Shown here piece by piece: positions 24,705 through 34,539 of a DNA stretch of 64,000 bases. Under the pieces are notes generated by a model that did no database searches, had not been told where the DNA came from, and saw nothing but the letters and a program-made list of their open reading frames with translations. Position 1 is the stretch's first letter. The number at the start of each line of letters is the position of its first letter. The position numbers and the translations under genes are program-made. The DNA is from Paenibacillus curdlanolyticus YK9 (GTDB taxonomy: Bacteria; Bacillota; Bacilli; Paenibacillales; Paenibacillaceae). The stretch spans positions 124,001 to 188,000 of the forward strand of contig NZ_AEDD01000009.1 in the NCBI RefSeq assembly GCF_000179615.1, in the 5' to 3' direction.

Positions 24705-24740
24705 TAAAAAAATCTCAAGGCAATTAAGCCGCCTCGAGAT
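24705..24740 (-). terminator. Terminator overlapping the spoIVB stop codon
   Basis: Minus strand ATCTCGAGGC/GCCTTGAGAT (24731-24740 and 24712-24721, one G-U pair) with a 9-nt loop containing the spoIVB TAA, followed by TTTTTTT. It isolates spo0A from spoIVB transcription. Confidence 0.85.
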
Positions 24741-26058
24741 TTTTGTTCGCTGATTTGAGAAGTACGCCTGCGTCCTGCAGCATCCACTCAATAAAACAAC
24801 CGTAGCCACTCGACGGGTCATTCACAAATACATGTGTAACAGCGCCAACTAGCTTGCCGTTTTGTAAAATTGGGCTGCCAGACATCCCTTGTACAATGCC
24901 CCCCGTTCGTTCAAGCAGGCGCTTATCTGTAATTCGAATCACCATGCCTTTGGTCGCTGGAACGGATTGTTTCGTTACATGAACAATTTCAATATCAAAA
25001 CGTTCAACCTTCTGCCCATCGATAACCGTCCAGATTTCTGCCGGGCCTTCCTTTACCTCTTCAGCAAAAGCAACGGGCACCTTCCGGTTATCGTAGCCAT
25101 GCTCAGGTTGATCCGTCATACCGCCAAAAATTCCGAATGGCGTATTCCGTTTAATATTGCCTAGAATTCTACTCTGTTTCACAAACTGCGCACGTTTTTC
25201 TCCAGGCTCACCATGCTGGCTCTTATTAATCGATGTCACATGGGATTGAAGAATCTGACCATCTCCAACTTCAATTGGCAGTTGCGTATCCATGTCAGTA
25301 ATGACATGCCCAAGTGCCCCATAAACGCCCTGATCCGGTGCGTAAAAAGTTAACGTGCCTACGCCAGCCGCTGAATCGCGAATATACAATCCTAGGCGCC
25401 ACGATTTATCCTCGACATCATAGGAAGGTAATAACTGCCTCTCAACAAGCTTGCCCGATCGTTTGATCGTAAGCTTCAGATGGCGTTTGGTAATGCCTGC
25501 TTGTTCCACGACACTTGCAAGCTTATGGACATCATTAATGGCAGTACCGTCAACCATCGTAATAAGATCGCCTACATGCACATCAGCCACTTCACCTGGC
25601 GATGTTTTCTTGCCGTTATCCTCGTTCACAAGATGGTGACCAACGACCATGATGCCTGCCGATTTCACTTTCACTCCAATCGTCTGTCCGCCCGGAATAA
25701 CATGCAGATCCGGTACGACATTGACCTTTACCGTCTTGAATGGAATGGTACCGAATAATTTCAGCGACATTTCCGTACTTCCAGCTTTCGTTGATTGCAA
25801 AGAAAGCGGTTTGTTCAGATCAACTGACATCGAACGGGAAGAAGAACCATTCACTTGCAGCATTGCGGGATCAACCGTGATTTTTGCATGAACGGGTACA
25901 CCGTAATCCAGTCGCTTGAGTTGGCCGGAGAACAAACGGAGTTCATCAGGAAATGCAGCCAAATGCTGAAACGGAGTAGACGACCCGATCAAGCAAACGA
26001 AGAAAACGAGGACAAGTCCGAACCATCGCTTCCGTTGGATGGAGTTCAATGTATTCAC
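24724..26058 (-). CDS. spoIVB: SpoIVB serine peptidase
   Basis: A 444-residue S55-family protease made in the forespore and secreted toward the intermembrane space, where it cuts SpoIVFA to trigger pro-sigma-K processing. The N-terminal membrane anchor is residues 10-32. A PDZ domain lies around residues 120-205 (SPGEVADVHVGDLITMVDG). The protease domain carries His in GALGHVITD and the nucleophile Ser in QGMSGSPI near residue 390. The start is drawn at a GTG at 26058, which is only 1-2 bp from GGGAG. A TTG three codons later is better spaced and may be used. It lies between recN and spo0A, as in Bacillus. Confidence 0.95.
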   Translation of the reverse strand: MNTLNSIQRKRWFGLVLVFFVCLIGSSTPFQHLAAFPDELRLFSGQLKRLDYGVPVHAKITVDPAMLQVNGSSSRSMSVDLNKPLSLQSTKAGSTEMSLKLFGTIPFKTVKVNVVPDLHVIPGGQTIGVKVKSAGIMVVGHHLVNEDNGKKTSPGEVADVHVGDLITMVDGTAINDVHKLASVVEQAGITKRHLKLTIKRSGKLVERQLLPSYDVEDKSWRLGLYIRDSAAGVGTLTFYAPDQGVYGALGHVITDMDTQLPIEVGDGQILQSHVTSINKSQHGEPGEKRAQFVKQSRILGNIKRNTPFGIFGGMTDQPEHGYDNRKVPVAFAEEVKEGPAEIWTVIDGQKVERFDIEIVHVTKQSVPATKGMVIRITDKRLLERTGGIVQGMSGSPILQNGKLVGAVTHVFVNDPSSGYGCFIEWMLQDAGVLLKSANKNLEAA

Positions 26059-26173
26059 GCTCCCTGCTGTTCCATCGCTTGTCGTGATGAAGGCTAATCG
26101 CCAATGGCGTACCTATAAGGTAACCCCGCCCCGTTTCTTTTATGTCCCGCAAAACCTTCCCTCTCTGGGTTCT

Positions 26174-27880
26174 TTACGCGCCTTTGCGCTGATGCGCCAA
26201 GTCAAGCATTTCTTGTGCATGATGACGAGTCTTTTCCGTTACTTCCACGCCGCCGAGCATACGCGCAAGCTCTTCGATACGACCGATAAGAGTAAGCTCC
26301 GTTACGGACGTGCGCGTACGATTTTCGATGACCGACTTTCTAATTTCATAATGATGATCTGCCATACAAGCAACTTGCGGCAAGTGCGTAATCGAAAACA
26401 CTTGGCAGCCGTTCGACAGCAATGACAGCTTCTCTGCGATGGATTGTGCAGCTCGTCCGCTCACGCCCGTATCGACCTCGTCGAAAATAAGGACAGGAAT
26501 TTGATCAATTGCCGCAAAGATGCTTTTCAATGCCAGCATAACACGAGACATTTCGCCCCCTGAAGCAATCTTAGCAAGCGGCTTTAACGGCTCTCCCGGG
26601 TTCGGAGCCAGCAGGAACACGGCCTCATCCATGCCATGAGGGCCAAGCTTCACTTCTGCTTGGTCATCCTTATAAGTTTGTTCAAGCGCGACACGGAACA
26701 TCGTCCCGCCCATTTGCAGCTGCTGGAGCTCAGATTCGATTGCGGTAGATAACCGACCTGCCGCATGCGCTCGGAGTGAAGACAGCTCATGCGCTAATGT
26801 TACCGCATTAGAATATAGCCGCTGCTCTTCTTCACGCAGCTGCTGCAAACGCTCATCGCGGTTTTCGAGCCATTCGCATTCGGTCTTGATTTTATTGTAG
26901 TAAGTCAATATGTCAGCTGTTGTTTCACCGTATTTGCGCTTGAGATGATGGATCATGTTCAATCGATCGTCTATCCACGCAAGCCGTTCGGGGTCGGCTT
27001 CGATGCTATCGCGGTAATCCCGAAGCGAATATCCCGCATCCTCCGCTTGATAAAAAGCCGATTGAAGCTGCTCCAATAACGGACCAATGGCCGATTTATC
27101 AAACGAACAAATATCCTCCAGCTTCGACACCGCTTTGCCGATTGCATCAAGGCCTTGCTGACCATACAGGAGCTCATAAGCTTCTGCAGCGTTATCCCTT
27201 AGCCGCTCAGCATAAGTTAGCTTGCGTTTCTCTTCCGCTAACGATTCATCTTCTCCCACTTGAAGCTGTGCAGAGGAGATTTCCTCGAGCTGGAATCGAT
27301 ACAGATCAAGCATTTGCATTTGCTTGCGCGACGTTTCTTCGAGCTCACGCAGGGCGGACCTTGCCGACTCATATTGTCTATACAATGAGCTGTACGTCCG
27401 TTTGCGGTCCCCTAACGGTTCGCCTGCATAAGCATCGAGCCACTCCAAATGCTTCTCCGTTCGAAATAAAGATTGATGCTCGTGCTGTCCGTGAATATTG
27501 ACAAGGCATTCGCCTGCTTCGCGCAGTATCGATAAATTGACGGTTTGTCCATTGATTCGGCTGACAGATTTACCTTGTGCGTTCAGCTCACGCCGAATGA
27601 CAAGAAGCTCCTCGGGGGATGCTGACAGACCATTCCGATTCAATACGTCCCAAACCGGATGAGTAGCCGCCATATCGAAAACCGCTTCAATCTCGCTTCG
27701 ATCACAGCCGTGACGGACGAGCTCAGCATGTCCGCGTCCTCCTACGACAAGGCTAAGCGCATCGATCAAAATGGACTTGCCCGCTCCTGTTTCTCCTGTC
27801 AGAACATGAAATCCATTATGGAAAGATACCGTAACCTCTTCAATGACAGCCAAATTCCGAATCGACAATTCGCGAAGCAC
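26174..27880 (-). CDS. recN: DNA repair protein RecN
   Basis: A 568-residue SMC-like ATPase for double-strand break repair. The N-terminal Walker A is LTGETGAGKSILIDAL (about residues 29-44). A long coiled-coil middle (about 160-370) is followed by the ABC signature (IASGGEMSRVMLALK), Walker B (PVLIFDEVDTGVSG) and the H-loop (SITHLPQVA). The start is a GTG at 27880 with AAGGAGGT 8 bp upstream. It lies 23 bp downstream of argR, a conserved pair. Confidence 0.96.
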   Translation of the reverse strand: MLRELSIRNLAVIEEVTVSFHNGFHVLTGETGAGKSILIDALSLVVGGRGHAELVRHGCDRSEIEAVFDMAATHPVWDVLNRNGLSASPEELLVIRRELNAQGKSVSRINGQTVNLSILREAGECLVNIHGQHEHQSLFRTEKHLEWLDAYAGEPLGDRKRTYSSLYRQYESARSALRELEETSRKQMQMLDLYRFQLEEISSAQLQVGEDESLAEEKRKLTYAERLRDNAAEAYELLYGQQGLDAIGKAVSKLEDICSFDKSAIGPLLEQLQSAFYQAEDAGYSLRDYRDSIEADPERLAWIDDRLNMIHHLKRKYGETTADILTYYNKIKTECEWLENRDERLQQLREEEQRLYSNAVTLAHELSSLRAHAAGRLSTAIESELQQLQMGGTMFRVALEQTYKDDQAEVKLGPHGMDEAVFLLAPNPGEPLKPLAKIASGGEMSRVMLALKSIFAAIDQIPVLIFDEVDTGVSGRAAQSIAEKLSLLSNGCQVFSITHLPQVACMADHHYEIRKSVIENRTRTSVTELTLIGRIEELARMLGGVEVTEKTRHHAQEMLDLAHQRKGA

Positions 27881-27903
27881 GAGCGTCTACCTCCTTTGAG
27901 TAA

Positions 27904-28362
27904 TTACATGGCTTCTAATAAGCTGAGCAGTCGTTCGGTAACCTCTCCGCTCTGCTCACGCGTACGGCATATGATGAGTATCGTATCATCGCCGCATATC
28001 GTTCCCATTACTTCGGACCACTCCATATTGTCAATGAGCGCTCCCAATGTATTCGCGGTACCTGGCGAGCATTTCATGACGACCAGATTATCCGTGAAGT
28101 CTATATGAATGAAATGATCAATTAAAGATCGTTTAAGCTTGTGTATAGGGTTGCTCTGACGGGCATCGCCAGGCAACGAATATTTGTACCGCCCGTCTCC
28201 CGTCGGAACCTTGATCAATTGCAGTTCCTTCATATCACGCGAGACCGTCGCTTGCGTTACCTGCAGACCAGCAGTACGTAACGCCTCCACCAGTTCATCT
28301 TGCGTTTCAATAACTTCTTTCGTTACAATTTCCCTAATTCTAAAATGACGTAACCCTTTCAT
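27904..28362 (-). CDS. argR: Arginine repressor ArgR/AhrC
   Basis: A 152-residue hexameric regulator controlling arginine synthesis and breakdown. The N-terminal winged helix contains [30 protein letters not shown] (given as its conserved span, about residues 20-50; the core motif is [11 protein letters not shown]). The C-terminal arginine-binding domain has [20 protein letters not shown] precedes the ATG. It lies between tlyA and recN as in Bacillus, apart from the inserted unknown gene upstream. Confidence 0.95.
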   Translation of the reverse strand: MKGLRHFRIREIVTKEVIETQDELVEALRTAGLQVTQATVSRDMKELQLIKVPTGDGRYKYSLPGDARQSNPIHKLKRSLIDHFIHIDFTDNLVVMKCSPGTANTLGALIDNMEWSEVMGTICGDDTILIICRTREQSGEVTERLLSLLEAM

Positions 28363-28385
28363 TCCTTATATCCTCCTGCTGTCAT

Positions 28386-28853
28386 TTATCGTTCCGAAAC
28401 ACCAAGTTCGAACGTAATTTCATGCACGGTTCGTTCAACCGCATCTACATATAGAACACCGCTGCTCTCAGGTAGCATGAGGGCGTAAGCAATCAATCGA
28501 TCTCTCATCCCGCTGCCTGTCCAATCCATTGGCTGGCGATCTCGCGCGCATTTTACGACATACACGTTCCCATCACGCTCGGCGACGTAATCAATATAAA
28601 GTCGAGATTGAAGCCGACTGCCGTTCCAACCGATTGTTATGGGTACGCGATGCTTGCCTGATGTGACTGTATAGCCATTCGATTCAAGCAAATGTACGCT
28701 CGGTTCATCCGCAGACCACTCGCCGCCCTTACCTAGCCTTAATCGTTTCATCCCCGGCGGGGCATGAAGCCAATTGTATAAAGCCCGATAAATCCAAATA
28801 AGCAGCAAAGCGCCAGTGAGGAGCATCACAAACCAATCGACAGATTGTCCCAA
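28386..28853 (-). CDS. Membrane-anchored protein of unknown function, possibly a degenerate PD-(D/E)XK fold
   Basis: 155 residues. One N-terminal membrane segment (about residues 7-27, WFVMLLTGALLLIWIYRAL) is followed by a soluble alpha/beta domain. The stretch RLYIDYVAERDGNVYVVKCA (about residues 82-101) has the spacing of a restriction-endonuclease-like core, Asp then V-x-K where an active enzyme would have E-x-K. If the fold is right the catalytic Glu is missing. I do not recognise the family. The start is a TTG at 28853 with GGCGAGGG upstream. It sits 23 bp before argR, between it and tlyA, genes that are neighbours in Bacillus. Its role is unknown. Confidence 0.65.
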   Translation of the reverse strand: MGQSVDWFVMLLTGALLLIWIYRALYNWLHAPPGMKRLRLGKGGEWSADEPSVHLLESNGYTVTSGKHRVPITIGWNGSRLQSRLYIDYVAERDGNVYVVKCARDRQPMDWTGSGMRDRLIAYALMLPESSGVLYVDAVERTVHEITFELGVSER

Positions 28854-29121
28854 TGGTATCCCTCGCCTCCATCTCGAATCGCGTCAGATCGATATTGAAA
28901 CATGACCCTCCAAGGAATCATCTCCCAATCCGTTGCGATTGTATCAATTCGAGACGAGAAACGCTGAATCCTCCTGAATATATCACAAGATGAGTCCAGA
29001 CATGTAGAAGCCTTATTAAACGAAGCGATGAATGATGTGACAGCCGACCCAAAAAAGCGAACGCTTGTTTGGTAACCCTAGTGTAACAAATGAACAATGG
29101 CCTGTAAAGGCGAACACGCAC
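28854..29121. other. Leader region upstream of the 155-residue unknown
   Basis: About 270 bp without a credible gene. Only short ORFs without ribosome sites occur. The right end carries a candidate minus-strand promoter and then the tlyA terminator. I see no riboswitch or T-box features that I can name, and no obvious hairpin-plus-T run inside the leader. Confidence 0.5.
29080..29108 (-). promoter_or_regulatory. Candidate sigma-A promoter upstream of the unknown gene and argR
   Basis: Minus strand TTTACA (29103-29108), 17-bp spacer, TACACT (29080-29085), immediately downstream of the tlyA terminator. It would give a leader of about 220 nt before the TTG at 28853. Confidence 0.5.
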
Positions 29122-29166
29122 AAAAAAAAGCATTTTCCATTCGTATCAAAACCGAATGAAAAATGC
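29122..29166 (-). terminator. Terminator after tlyA
   Basis: Minus strand GCATTTTTCATTCG pairs with CGAATGGAAAATGC (29153-29166 and 29130-29143; 14 bp, one mismatch), followed by eight T residues. Confidence 0.9.
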
Positions 29167-29181
29167 TCGCATTTGTAATGC

Positions 29182-30015
29182 TTACCCTTTGCCTGATCGG
29201 AACGTATGGCCAGCTTCCGAGACCAAGGCCGCAATCGCAGCAGCGTCAAGCGTCTTCTGCTCTCCAGGCGAAGCTTCCCAAACCCAGTGCGCTAAAAACT
29301 CGATGTTTCCTTCACCGCCAGTAATCGGCGAGAAGGTTACGTCCTCGAGTCGATAGCCCATATCAGCAGCGAAGCCAAGTACATTTTGCAATACTTCGAT
29401 ATGAACCGATGGCTCCCGCACAACGCCGGATTTGCCAACCTTCTCGCGACCTGCCTCGAACTGCGGCTTGATCAGAGCGACCACATCTCCGCCTTTGCTT
29501 ATTAATCCGCTTAGAGCAGGCAAAATAAGCTTTAAAGATATAAACGAGACATCGATGGATGCAAATGTCGGTACGGGACCTTCCAGATCGCCAGGCTGCA
29601 TATGGCGGAAGTTCGTTCTTTCCATAACACGCACACGCTCATCGTTGCGCAGCGAATAATCAAGCTGATTATAGCCAACGTCAATGGCATAAACGAGCGA
29701 AGCGCCGTTTTGCAGCGCACAGTCAGTAAATCCGCCAGTAGACGCGCCGATATCCAGCATTATGCGACCATCCATCGCTATGTTAAACTGTCGAAGCGCC
29801 TTCTCCAGCTTTAAGCCGCCCCGGCTCACATAAGGATGTGGAGCGCCTTTTACTGTAATGGTAGCTGCCCGAGGCACCTTCATGCCGCTCTTCTCCATAC
29901 GATCGCCGTCCACTAGCACGAGGCCAGCCATTACTGCCGCCTTCGCCTTCTCCCGGCTTTCGTAGAAGCCTTGCTCAACGAGCAGTACGTCTATACGTTC
30001 CTTTGGTATCGTCAT
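29182..30015 (-). CDS. tlyA: TlyA family rRNA 2'-O-methyltransferase
   Basis: A 277-residue protein with an N-terminal S4 RNA-binding domain (residues about 4-60, ERIDVLLVEQGFYESREKAK) and an FtsJ-like SAM-dependent methyltransferase domain (LDIGASTGGFTDCAL, about residues 85-99; later ALIKPQFEA with the catalytic Lys). TlyA methylates the ribose of cytidines in 16S and/or 23S rRNA; B. subtilis YqxC is the relative. GAAGGAG precedes the ATG. It follows dxs by 23 bp and is the last gene before a strong terminator. Confidence 0.92.
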   Translation of the reverse strand: MTIPKERIDVLLVEQGFYESREKAKAAVMAGLVLVDGDRMEKSGMKVPRAATITVKGAPHPYVSRGGLKLEKALRQFNIAMDGRIMLDIGASTGGFTDCALQNGASLVYAIDVGYNQLDYSLRNDERVRVMERTNFRHMQPGDLEGPVPTFASIDVSFISLKLILPALSGLISKGGDVVALIKPQFEAGREKVGKSGVVREPSVHIEVLQNVLGFAADMGYRLEDVTFSPITGGEGNIEFLAHWVWEASPGEQKTLDAAAIAALVSEAGHTFRSGKG

Positions 30016-30038
30016 GTTTCTCCTTCAGGCGAATCGGC

Positions 30039-31934
30039 TTATTGACCGGTAGCGATTCGCTTTTGTCGCGGCATTAAGGATTTCACTTCAGAAGCTACTC
30101 GCTCCGCTGTCAATCCCGTTTCTGCACGCTGTTCTTTAACCGAGCCATGCTCAATGAACAAATCTGGGACGCCAATGATACGTACGTTGACGCCATAAAT
30201 CTGTTGAAGCGAATAGAACTCCATCACTGCGCTTCCGAGTCCGCCCAGCTCTGCGCCCTCTTCGAGAACGATCAATTGCATGCCCTCTTCCGCAAGCGAG
30301 CGAAGCATGTTTTCATCTAATGGCTTAATAAATCGAGCATTAATAATTCTCGGATTCATACCTTCGCGCTTCAAAAGCTCCGCCGCTTCTTCAGCAACTC
30401 CAAGCATTGGTCCGATCGAAATAATGGCAACTTGTTCACCCGTGCGGACGACATCCCACGTACCGATCGGTATTGGGGTCATCTCCGCATCGATCGGAAC
30501 GCCTAATCCATTCGTTCGAGGATAGCGCACTGCGATTGGGCCATCGTTATAATCAATCGCTGTTTTCATCATCCTGCGCAGCTCATTCTCATCCTTCGGC
30601 ATCATCAGCACGAGATTCGGAATGTGGCGCAAGAAAGGAATATCATACACGCCGTGATGGGTTTCGCCATCAGCGCCGACGAAGCCGGCTCGGTCAATGG
30701 CAAACACAACGTTAAGGTTTTGGCGGCAAATATCATGGACGACTTGGTCGTACGCACGCTGCAAGAAAGTCGAATACACTGCAAATACAGGCTTCATCCC
30801 TTCCATTGCAAGCGCAGCAGACATCGTAGCCGCATGCTGCTCCGCGATCCCTACGTCAATCATCCGATCGGGATAACGCGCCGCAAATTTCATTAATCCG
30901 GAGCCTCCCGGCATCGCCGGCGTTACCGCAACAATGCGCTTATCCTGCTCAGCAAGCTCCATCAACGCCTCGGAGAACACCTCGGTGTACATTGGCGGCC
31001 CTGCCGCTTTGACCACTTGCCCTGACTCCATTTTATACGGGGTAATGCCGTGCCATTTGTGCGAATCCGCTTCCGCCGGCAAATATCCTTTGCCTTTGAT
31101 CGTCACAACATGGACAAGCACTGGCCCTTCGACCTGCGATGCCTGCTTCATAATCTCGATAAGCCCTTGCATATCGTGTCCATCGACAGGGCCAAAGTAG
31201 GTGAGCCCGAATTGTTCGAATAAAATGCCGCTTACGAGCAAATATTTGAGACTGTCCTTGAATCGTTCCGCCGTCTTCGCAAGTTTACCGCCGATTGCAG
31301 GGATCTTGTTCAGAAGGCTCTGCAGCTCATCCTTCGCTTTCTGGTAGTGGCGGTCCGTGCGAATTTTGCCCAAATAATGATGCAAAGCACCGACATTCGG
31401 CGCGATCGACATCTCATTGTCATTAAGAATAACCATAAGGTTTTTCTTCTCATGGCCAATATGATTGAGCGCTTCAAGCGCCATGCCACCGGTCAAGGCG
31501 CCATCGCCGATAATAGCAACAACTTTGTTTTTCTCGCCTTTCAAATCACGCGCGAGCGCCATGCCCATCGCAGCAGACAACGACGTGCTGCTGTGACCGG
31601 CCTCCCAAACATCATGCTCGCTCTCTGCGCGCTTGATGAAGCCGCATAGCCCTTTATATTGGCGCAGCGTGTCAAACCGATCACGTCTGCCTGTCAAAAT
31701 TTTATGCACATAGGATTGGTGTCCCACGTCAAATATAAATTTGTCCTCAGGACTATTGAACAGATAATGGAGCGCGAGCGTCAACTCTACTACGCCAAGG
31801 TTCGGCGCAAGATGACCTCCCGTTGTCGAAAGCTTCTCGATTAGAAATTGGCGGATCTCGCCAGCCAATCGTTCAAGCTCTGACACTGATAACTGCTTCA
31901 AGTCTTCAGGACCGTTAATGTTTTCGAGCATCAC
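30039..31934 (-). CDS. dxs: 1-deoxy-D-xylulose-5-phosphate synthase
   Basis: A 631-residue thiamin diphosphate enzyme, first step of the MEP isoprenoid pathway. Motifs: [12 protein letters not shown] with early His, thiamin-binding [15 protein letters not shown] (about residues 145-159) ending at NDNEMSI, and the transketolase pyrimidine domain ([17 protein letters not shown]). The start is drawn as GTG at 31934, directly followed by ATG; AGGAAAG lies upstream. It comes after ispA with a 76-bp gap and is followed by tlyA. The gap contains a TTGTCGAA sequence (31970-31977) resembling an 0A box. Confidence 0.96.
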   Translation of the reverse strand: MMLENINGPEDLKQLSVSELERLAGEIRQFLIEKLSTTGGHLAPNLGVVELTLALHYLFNSPEDKFIFDVGHQSYVHKILTGRRDRFDTLRQYKGLCGFIKRAESEHDVWEAGHSSTSLSAAMGMALARDLKGEKNKVVAIIGDGALTGGMALEALNHIGHEKKNLMVILNDNEMSIAPNVGALHHYLGKIRTDRHYQKAKDELQSLLNKIPAIGGKLAKTAERFKDSLKYLLVSGILFEQFGLTYFGPVDGHDMQGLIEIMKQASQVEGPVLVHVVTIKGKGYLPAEADSHKWHGITPYKMESGQVVKAAGPPMYTEVFSEALMELAEQDKRIVAVTPAMPGGSGLMKFAARYPDRMIDVGIAEQHAATMSAALAMEGMKPVFAVYSTFLQRAYDQVVHDICRQNLNVVFAIDRAGFVGADGETHHGVYDIPFLRHIPNLVLMMPKDENELRRMMKTAIDYNDGPIAVRYPRTNGLGVPIDAEMTPIPIGTWDVVRTGEQVAIISIGPMLGVAEEAAELLKREGMNPRIINARFIKPLDENMLRSLAEEGMQLIVLEEGAELGGLGSAVMEFYSLQQIYGVNVRIIGVPDLFIEHGSVKEQRAETGLTAERVASEVKSLMPRQKRIATGQ

Positions 31935-32010
31935 GGTACTTTCCTCGCTTTCGCTACAAACCGATAGTATTGTCGAATCATCGTTGATAAGGCATTTTCA
32001 CCATTATAGA

Positions 32011-32925
32011 TCAATGGTCTCGCTTCATCAAATAATCGGCAATGCCGAACAATCGGGATGGCCCCTCAAGTCCAGCCCGGTCAAGCGCACGCTTTGCATC
32101 TGACGTGAGACGTTCCACTTCTGCGCGGCTTTCATTCAGCCCGATTAAGAACGGATAAGTGACCTTCTGCTGTTCGACGTCGCTATTTGTTTTCTTGCCC
32201 AGCTTGGCTTCATCGCCGACCAAATCCAGAATATCGTCTTGAATCTGGAATGCCAACCCGATCGCAGTACCGAATTTCGTAATTTGCTCTAGCTGCTCCT
32301 CTGTTGCTCCGCCGATCATAGCGCCTGCCCGCAGCGAGAATACGATTAAATCGCTCGTTTTGTGCAAATGGATATAACGCAGCTGGTCAATTGAAGTTAC
32401 GCCTTGCTCGCCGAGCATATCAGCGGCCTGGCCTCCGACCATGCCGGATGCTCCCGCCATCACCGACAACTCCTCGACGATTTTAAGCGAAACTTCTGCG
32501 GAAACGCCGTGCTGGCGCGTAGACTGCACGATCGCATGGAATGCATGCGTCAGCAGCGCATCGCCGGCCAAGATTGCCATCGCGTCTCCAAAAACTTTGT
32601 GGTTCGTCAACTTGCCACGCCGATAGTCGTCGTTGTCCATCGCTGGTAAATCATCATGGATTAAAGAGTACGTATGTATCATCTCGATGGCACACGCTAC
32701 AGGCATTGCAGCCGCTGCTGCACGCGAATCGCATTTGACCGCCTCTGCTGCTGCAAGAACCAGAGCAGGACGCAGACGCTTGCCGCCCGCTTGAAGAGAA
32801 TACATCATCGACTCCTTCAGCAGTGCTGGAACATCCCATGATGTTGGCAAAATGGTTTGAAGGGCAGATTCGACATCAGATGCCGTCTGGCTAATATATT
32901 GTTGGATCGTTAACGAATCGTTCAA
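32011..32925 (-). CDS. ispA: Polyprenyl (farnesyl/geranylgeranyl) diphosphate synthase
   Basis: A 304-residue class I prenyltransferase with both aspartate-rich motifs: DDLPAMDNDD (about residues 92-101) and DDILD (about 232-236), plus GGKRLRPALV. It condenses IPP units into farnesyl diphosphate. The start is a TTG at 32925, 2 bp after the xseB stop. Part of the cluster folD-xseA-xseB-ispA-dxs-tlyA; the MEP-pathway enzyme Dxs downstream supplies its substrates. Confidence 0.93.
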   Translation of the reverse strand: MNDSLTIQQYISQTASDVESALQTILPTSWDVPALLKESMMYSLQAGGKRLRPALVLAAAEAVKCDSRAAAAAMPVACAIEMIHTYSLIHDDLPAMDNDDYRRGKLTNHKVFGDAMAILAGDALLTHAFHAIVQSTRQHGVSAEVSLKIVEELSVMAGASGMVGGQAADMLGEQGVTSIDQLRYIHLHKTSDLIVFSLRAGAMIGGATEEQLEQITKFGTAIGLAFQIQDDILDLVGDEAKLGKKTNSDVEQQKVTYPFLIGLNESRAEVERLTSDAKRALDRAGLEGPSRLFGIADYLMKRDH

Positions 32926-32927
32926 CC

Positions 32928-33176
32928 TTATTCCCCTCTATCCTCGTTTACTGGAGCAAAGGGCTTTCGCTCAACGCCTTGCTCCGTTTCGATGAGCAGC
33001 TCGATTTTACGCTCGACCAGCTCAAGCTTGCTCCCGCAAAGTTGAGAAAGCTTCATGCCTTCCTGAAAAAGCTCGATTGCCGTTTCAAGCGGGACATCGC
33101 CATTCTCCAAACGCGACACGATTGTTTCAAGCTTATCCATTGCTTCCTCAAATGAAACCTGATCATTCGTTTCCAT
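32928..33176 (-). CDS. xseB: Exodeoxyribonuclease VII small subunit
   Basis: An 82-residue helical protein with the family core FEEAMDKLETIVSRLENGDVPLE and LFQEGMKL. It binds XseA to form the single-strand-specific exonuclease VII. The ATG at 33176 is preferred because GAGGAG lies 9 bp before it; the ATG at 33185 abuts the same site. It overlaps the end of xseA. Confidence 0.93.
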   Translation of the reverse strand: METNDQVSFEEAMDKLETIVSRLENGDVPLETAIELFQEGMKLSQLCGSKLELVERKIELLIETEQGVERKPFAPVNEDRGE

Positions 33177-34539
33177 CTTGCTCATCTCCTCTCATCGACC
33201 ATACATGGCAGTCAAGCTGACCGTCCTTGAGCTTAATTCGAACAAGATCGCCTGGTTGAACCTCATTAACCGATCGAATCAGCTTTTGCTCCTGCTCATC
33301 GTAAACGAGGCTGTAACCGCGCGACATGACTTTAAGCGGGCTTAAAGCATCCAATTGCCGAATCGTCCCTGACAATCTTATTTTATGCTGTTTTAATTGA
33401 GAGGCTAATGCCGTCTCCATTCGCGTGCGCAATGCCTGCTGCTTCTCGGCAGCTAATTGAACCGCCTGGCCTGGATGATTCGCGAATAGCGATTGACTTA
33501 AACGCATTAAGCGATTCCGCCCTCGCTCCACGCGACGCTGTGTCAAAAGCGCCAGCCGTTCTTCCAATCGATCCAAACGCTGTGCTTGATCCAGCAAATA
33601 TCGGCGGGGGTGAACAAAAAACGGCGAACGCTTCACGCGTTCGAGCCGCTCGCGACGCGTCCGGACCGCAAGCTGTGCCGACTGGAGAAGCCTATGCTTC
33701 AGACGATCTAGCTCGCGCTTTAGTTCTTCTATATGCGGTACCGCGAGCTCGGCAGCTGCTGTAGGTGTCGCGGCTCTTAGATCAGCTACAAAATCAGCTA
33801 TAGTAAAATCCGTTTCATGGCCTACTGCCGAAATAACCGGAATCGTTGAACTCGCGATTGCACGAGCGACTGCTTCCTCATTGAACGCCCATAGCTCCTC
33901 TAAAGAGCCACCGCCGCGCCCAACAATTAATACGTCGGTTTCAGCCATTCGGTTCATAAATTGAATCGCTTGTACAATCGACTGCGCTGCACCGGTTCCT
34001 TGAACGAGAACAGGGCAGACAATAATCGGAACAGACGGATGGCGCCGCTGCAGCGTAATGATAACGTCACGCACAGCTGCGCCAGTAGGTGAAGTAATAA
34101 CGCCTATTGCTCTTGGGAACGTCGGAAGCTGGCGCTTACGAGAATGATCGAACAGCCCTTCTTCTTCCAGCTTCTTCTTCAGCTGCTCATATGCCAAATA
34201 TAAGCTGCCGATCCCATCCGGCTGCATAGCCGTCACATAATATTGATAATTCCCATCACGCTCGTACACCGAAATATTGCCTCTAGCGATAACCTTCGTC
34301 CCTTCCTTCGGAATGAACGGAAGGGAGCGGTTATGCGAAGCAAACATAATACATTTTAATCGGCTGTCTCGATCCTTCAGCGTGAAATACATATGGCCGC
34401 TGGAGTGATGGGTAAAGTTCGAAATCTCGCCACGAAGCCATACATCGCCCAGAAGCTGATCTGCTTCCAGCTTCATCTTAATGTATCGATTCAATTCCTT
34501 AATGGAATAGATGCGCGGGGCGTTGGACATTGCGGTCAC
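33163..34539 (-). CDS. xseA: Exodeoxyribonuclease VII large subunit
   Basis: A 458-residue catalytic subunit. The OB-fold is at about residues 8-110 (WLRGEISNFTHHSSGHMYFTLKD). The nuclease domain contains GVITSPTGAAVRDVI, LIVGRGGGSLEELWAFN and ISAVGHETDFTIADFVADLRAATPTAAAE (conserved blocks), then a long coiled coil. The start is drawn at a GTG overlapping the folD stop by 4 bp (GTGA); an ATG three codons later is possible. Confidence 0.95.
   Translation of the reverse strand: MTAMSNAPRIYSIKELNRYIKMKLEADQLLGDVWLRGEISNFTHHSSGHMYFTLKDRDSRLKCIMFASHNRSLPFIPKEGTKVIARGNISVYERDGNYQYYVTAMQPDGIGSLYLAYEQLKKKLEEEGLFDHSRKRQLPTFPRAIGVITSPTGAAVRDVIITLQRRHPSVPIIVCPVLVQGTGAAQSIVQAIQFMNRMAETDVLIVGRGGGSLEELWAFNEEAVARAIASSTIPVISAVGHETDFTIADFVADLRAATPTAAAELAVPHIEELKRELDRLKHRLLQSAQLAVRTRRERLERVKRSPFFVHPRRYLLDQAQRLDRLEERLALLTQRRVERGRNRLMRLSQSLFANHPGQAVQLAAEKQQALRTRMETALASQLKQHKIRLSGTIRQLDALSPLKVMSRGYSLVYDEQEQKLIRSVNEVQPGDLVRIKLKDGQLDCHVWSMRGDEQDGNE

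Noticed and set aside
28918-29249. Small minus-strand ORFs in the gap before the unknown gene
   Set aside because: They run across the tlyA terminator and candidate promoter and lack ribosome sites.
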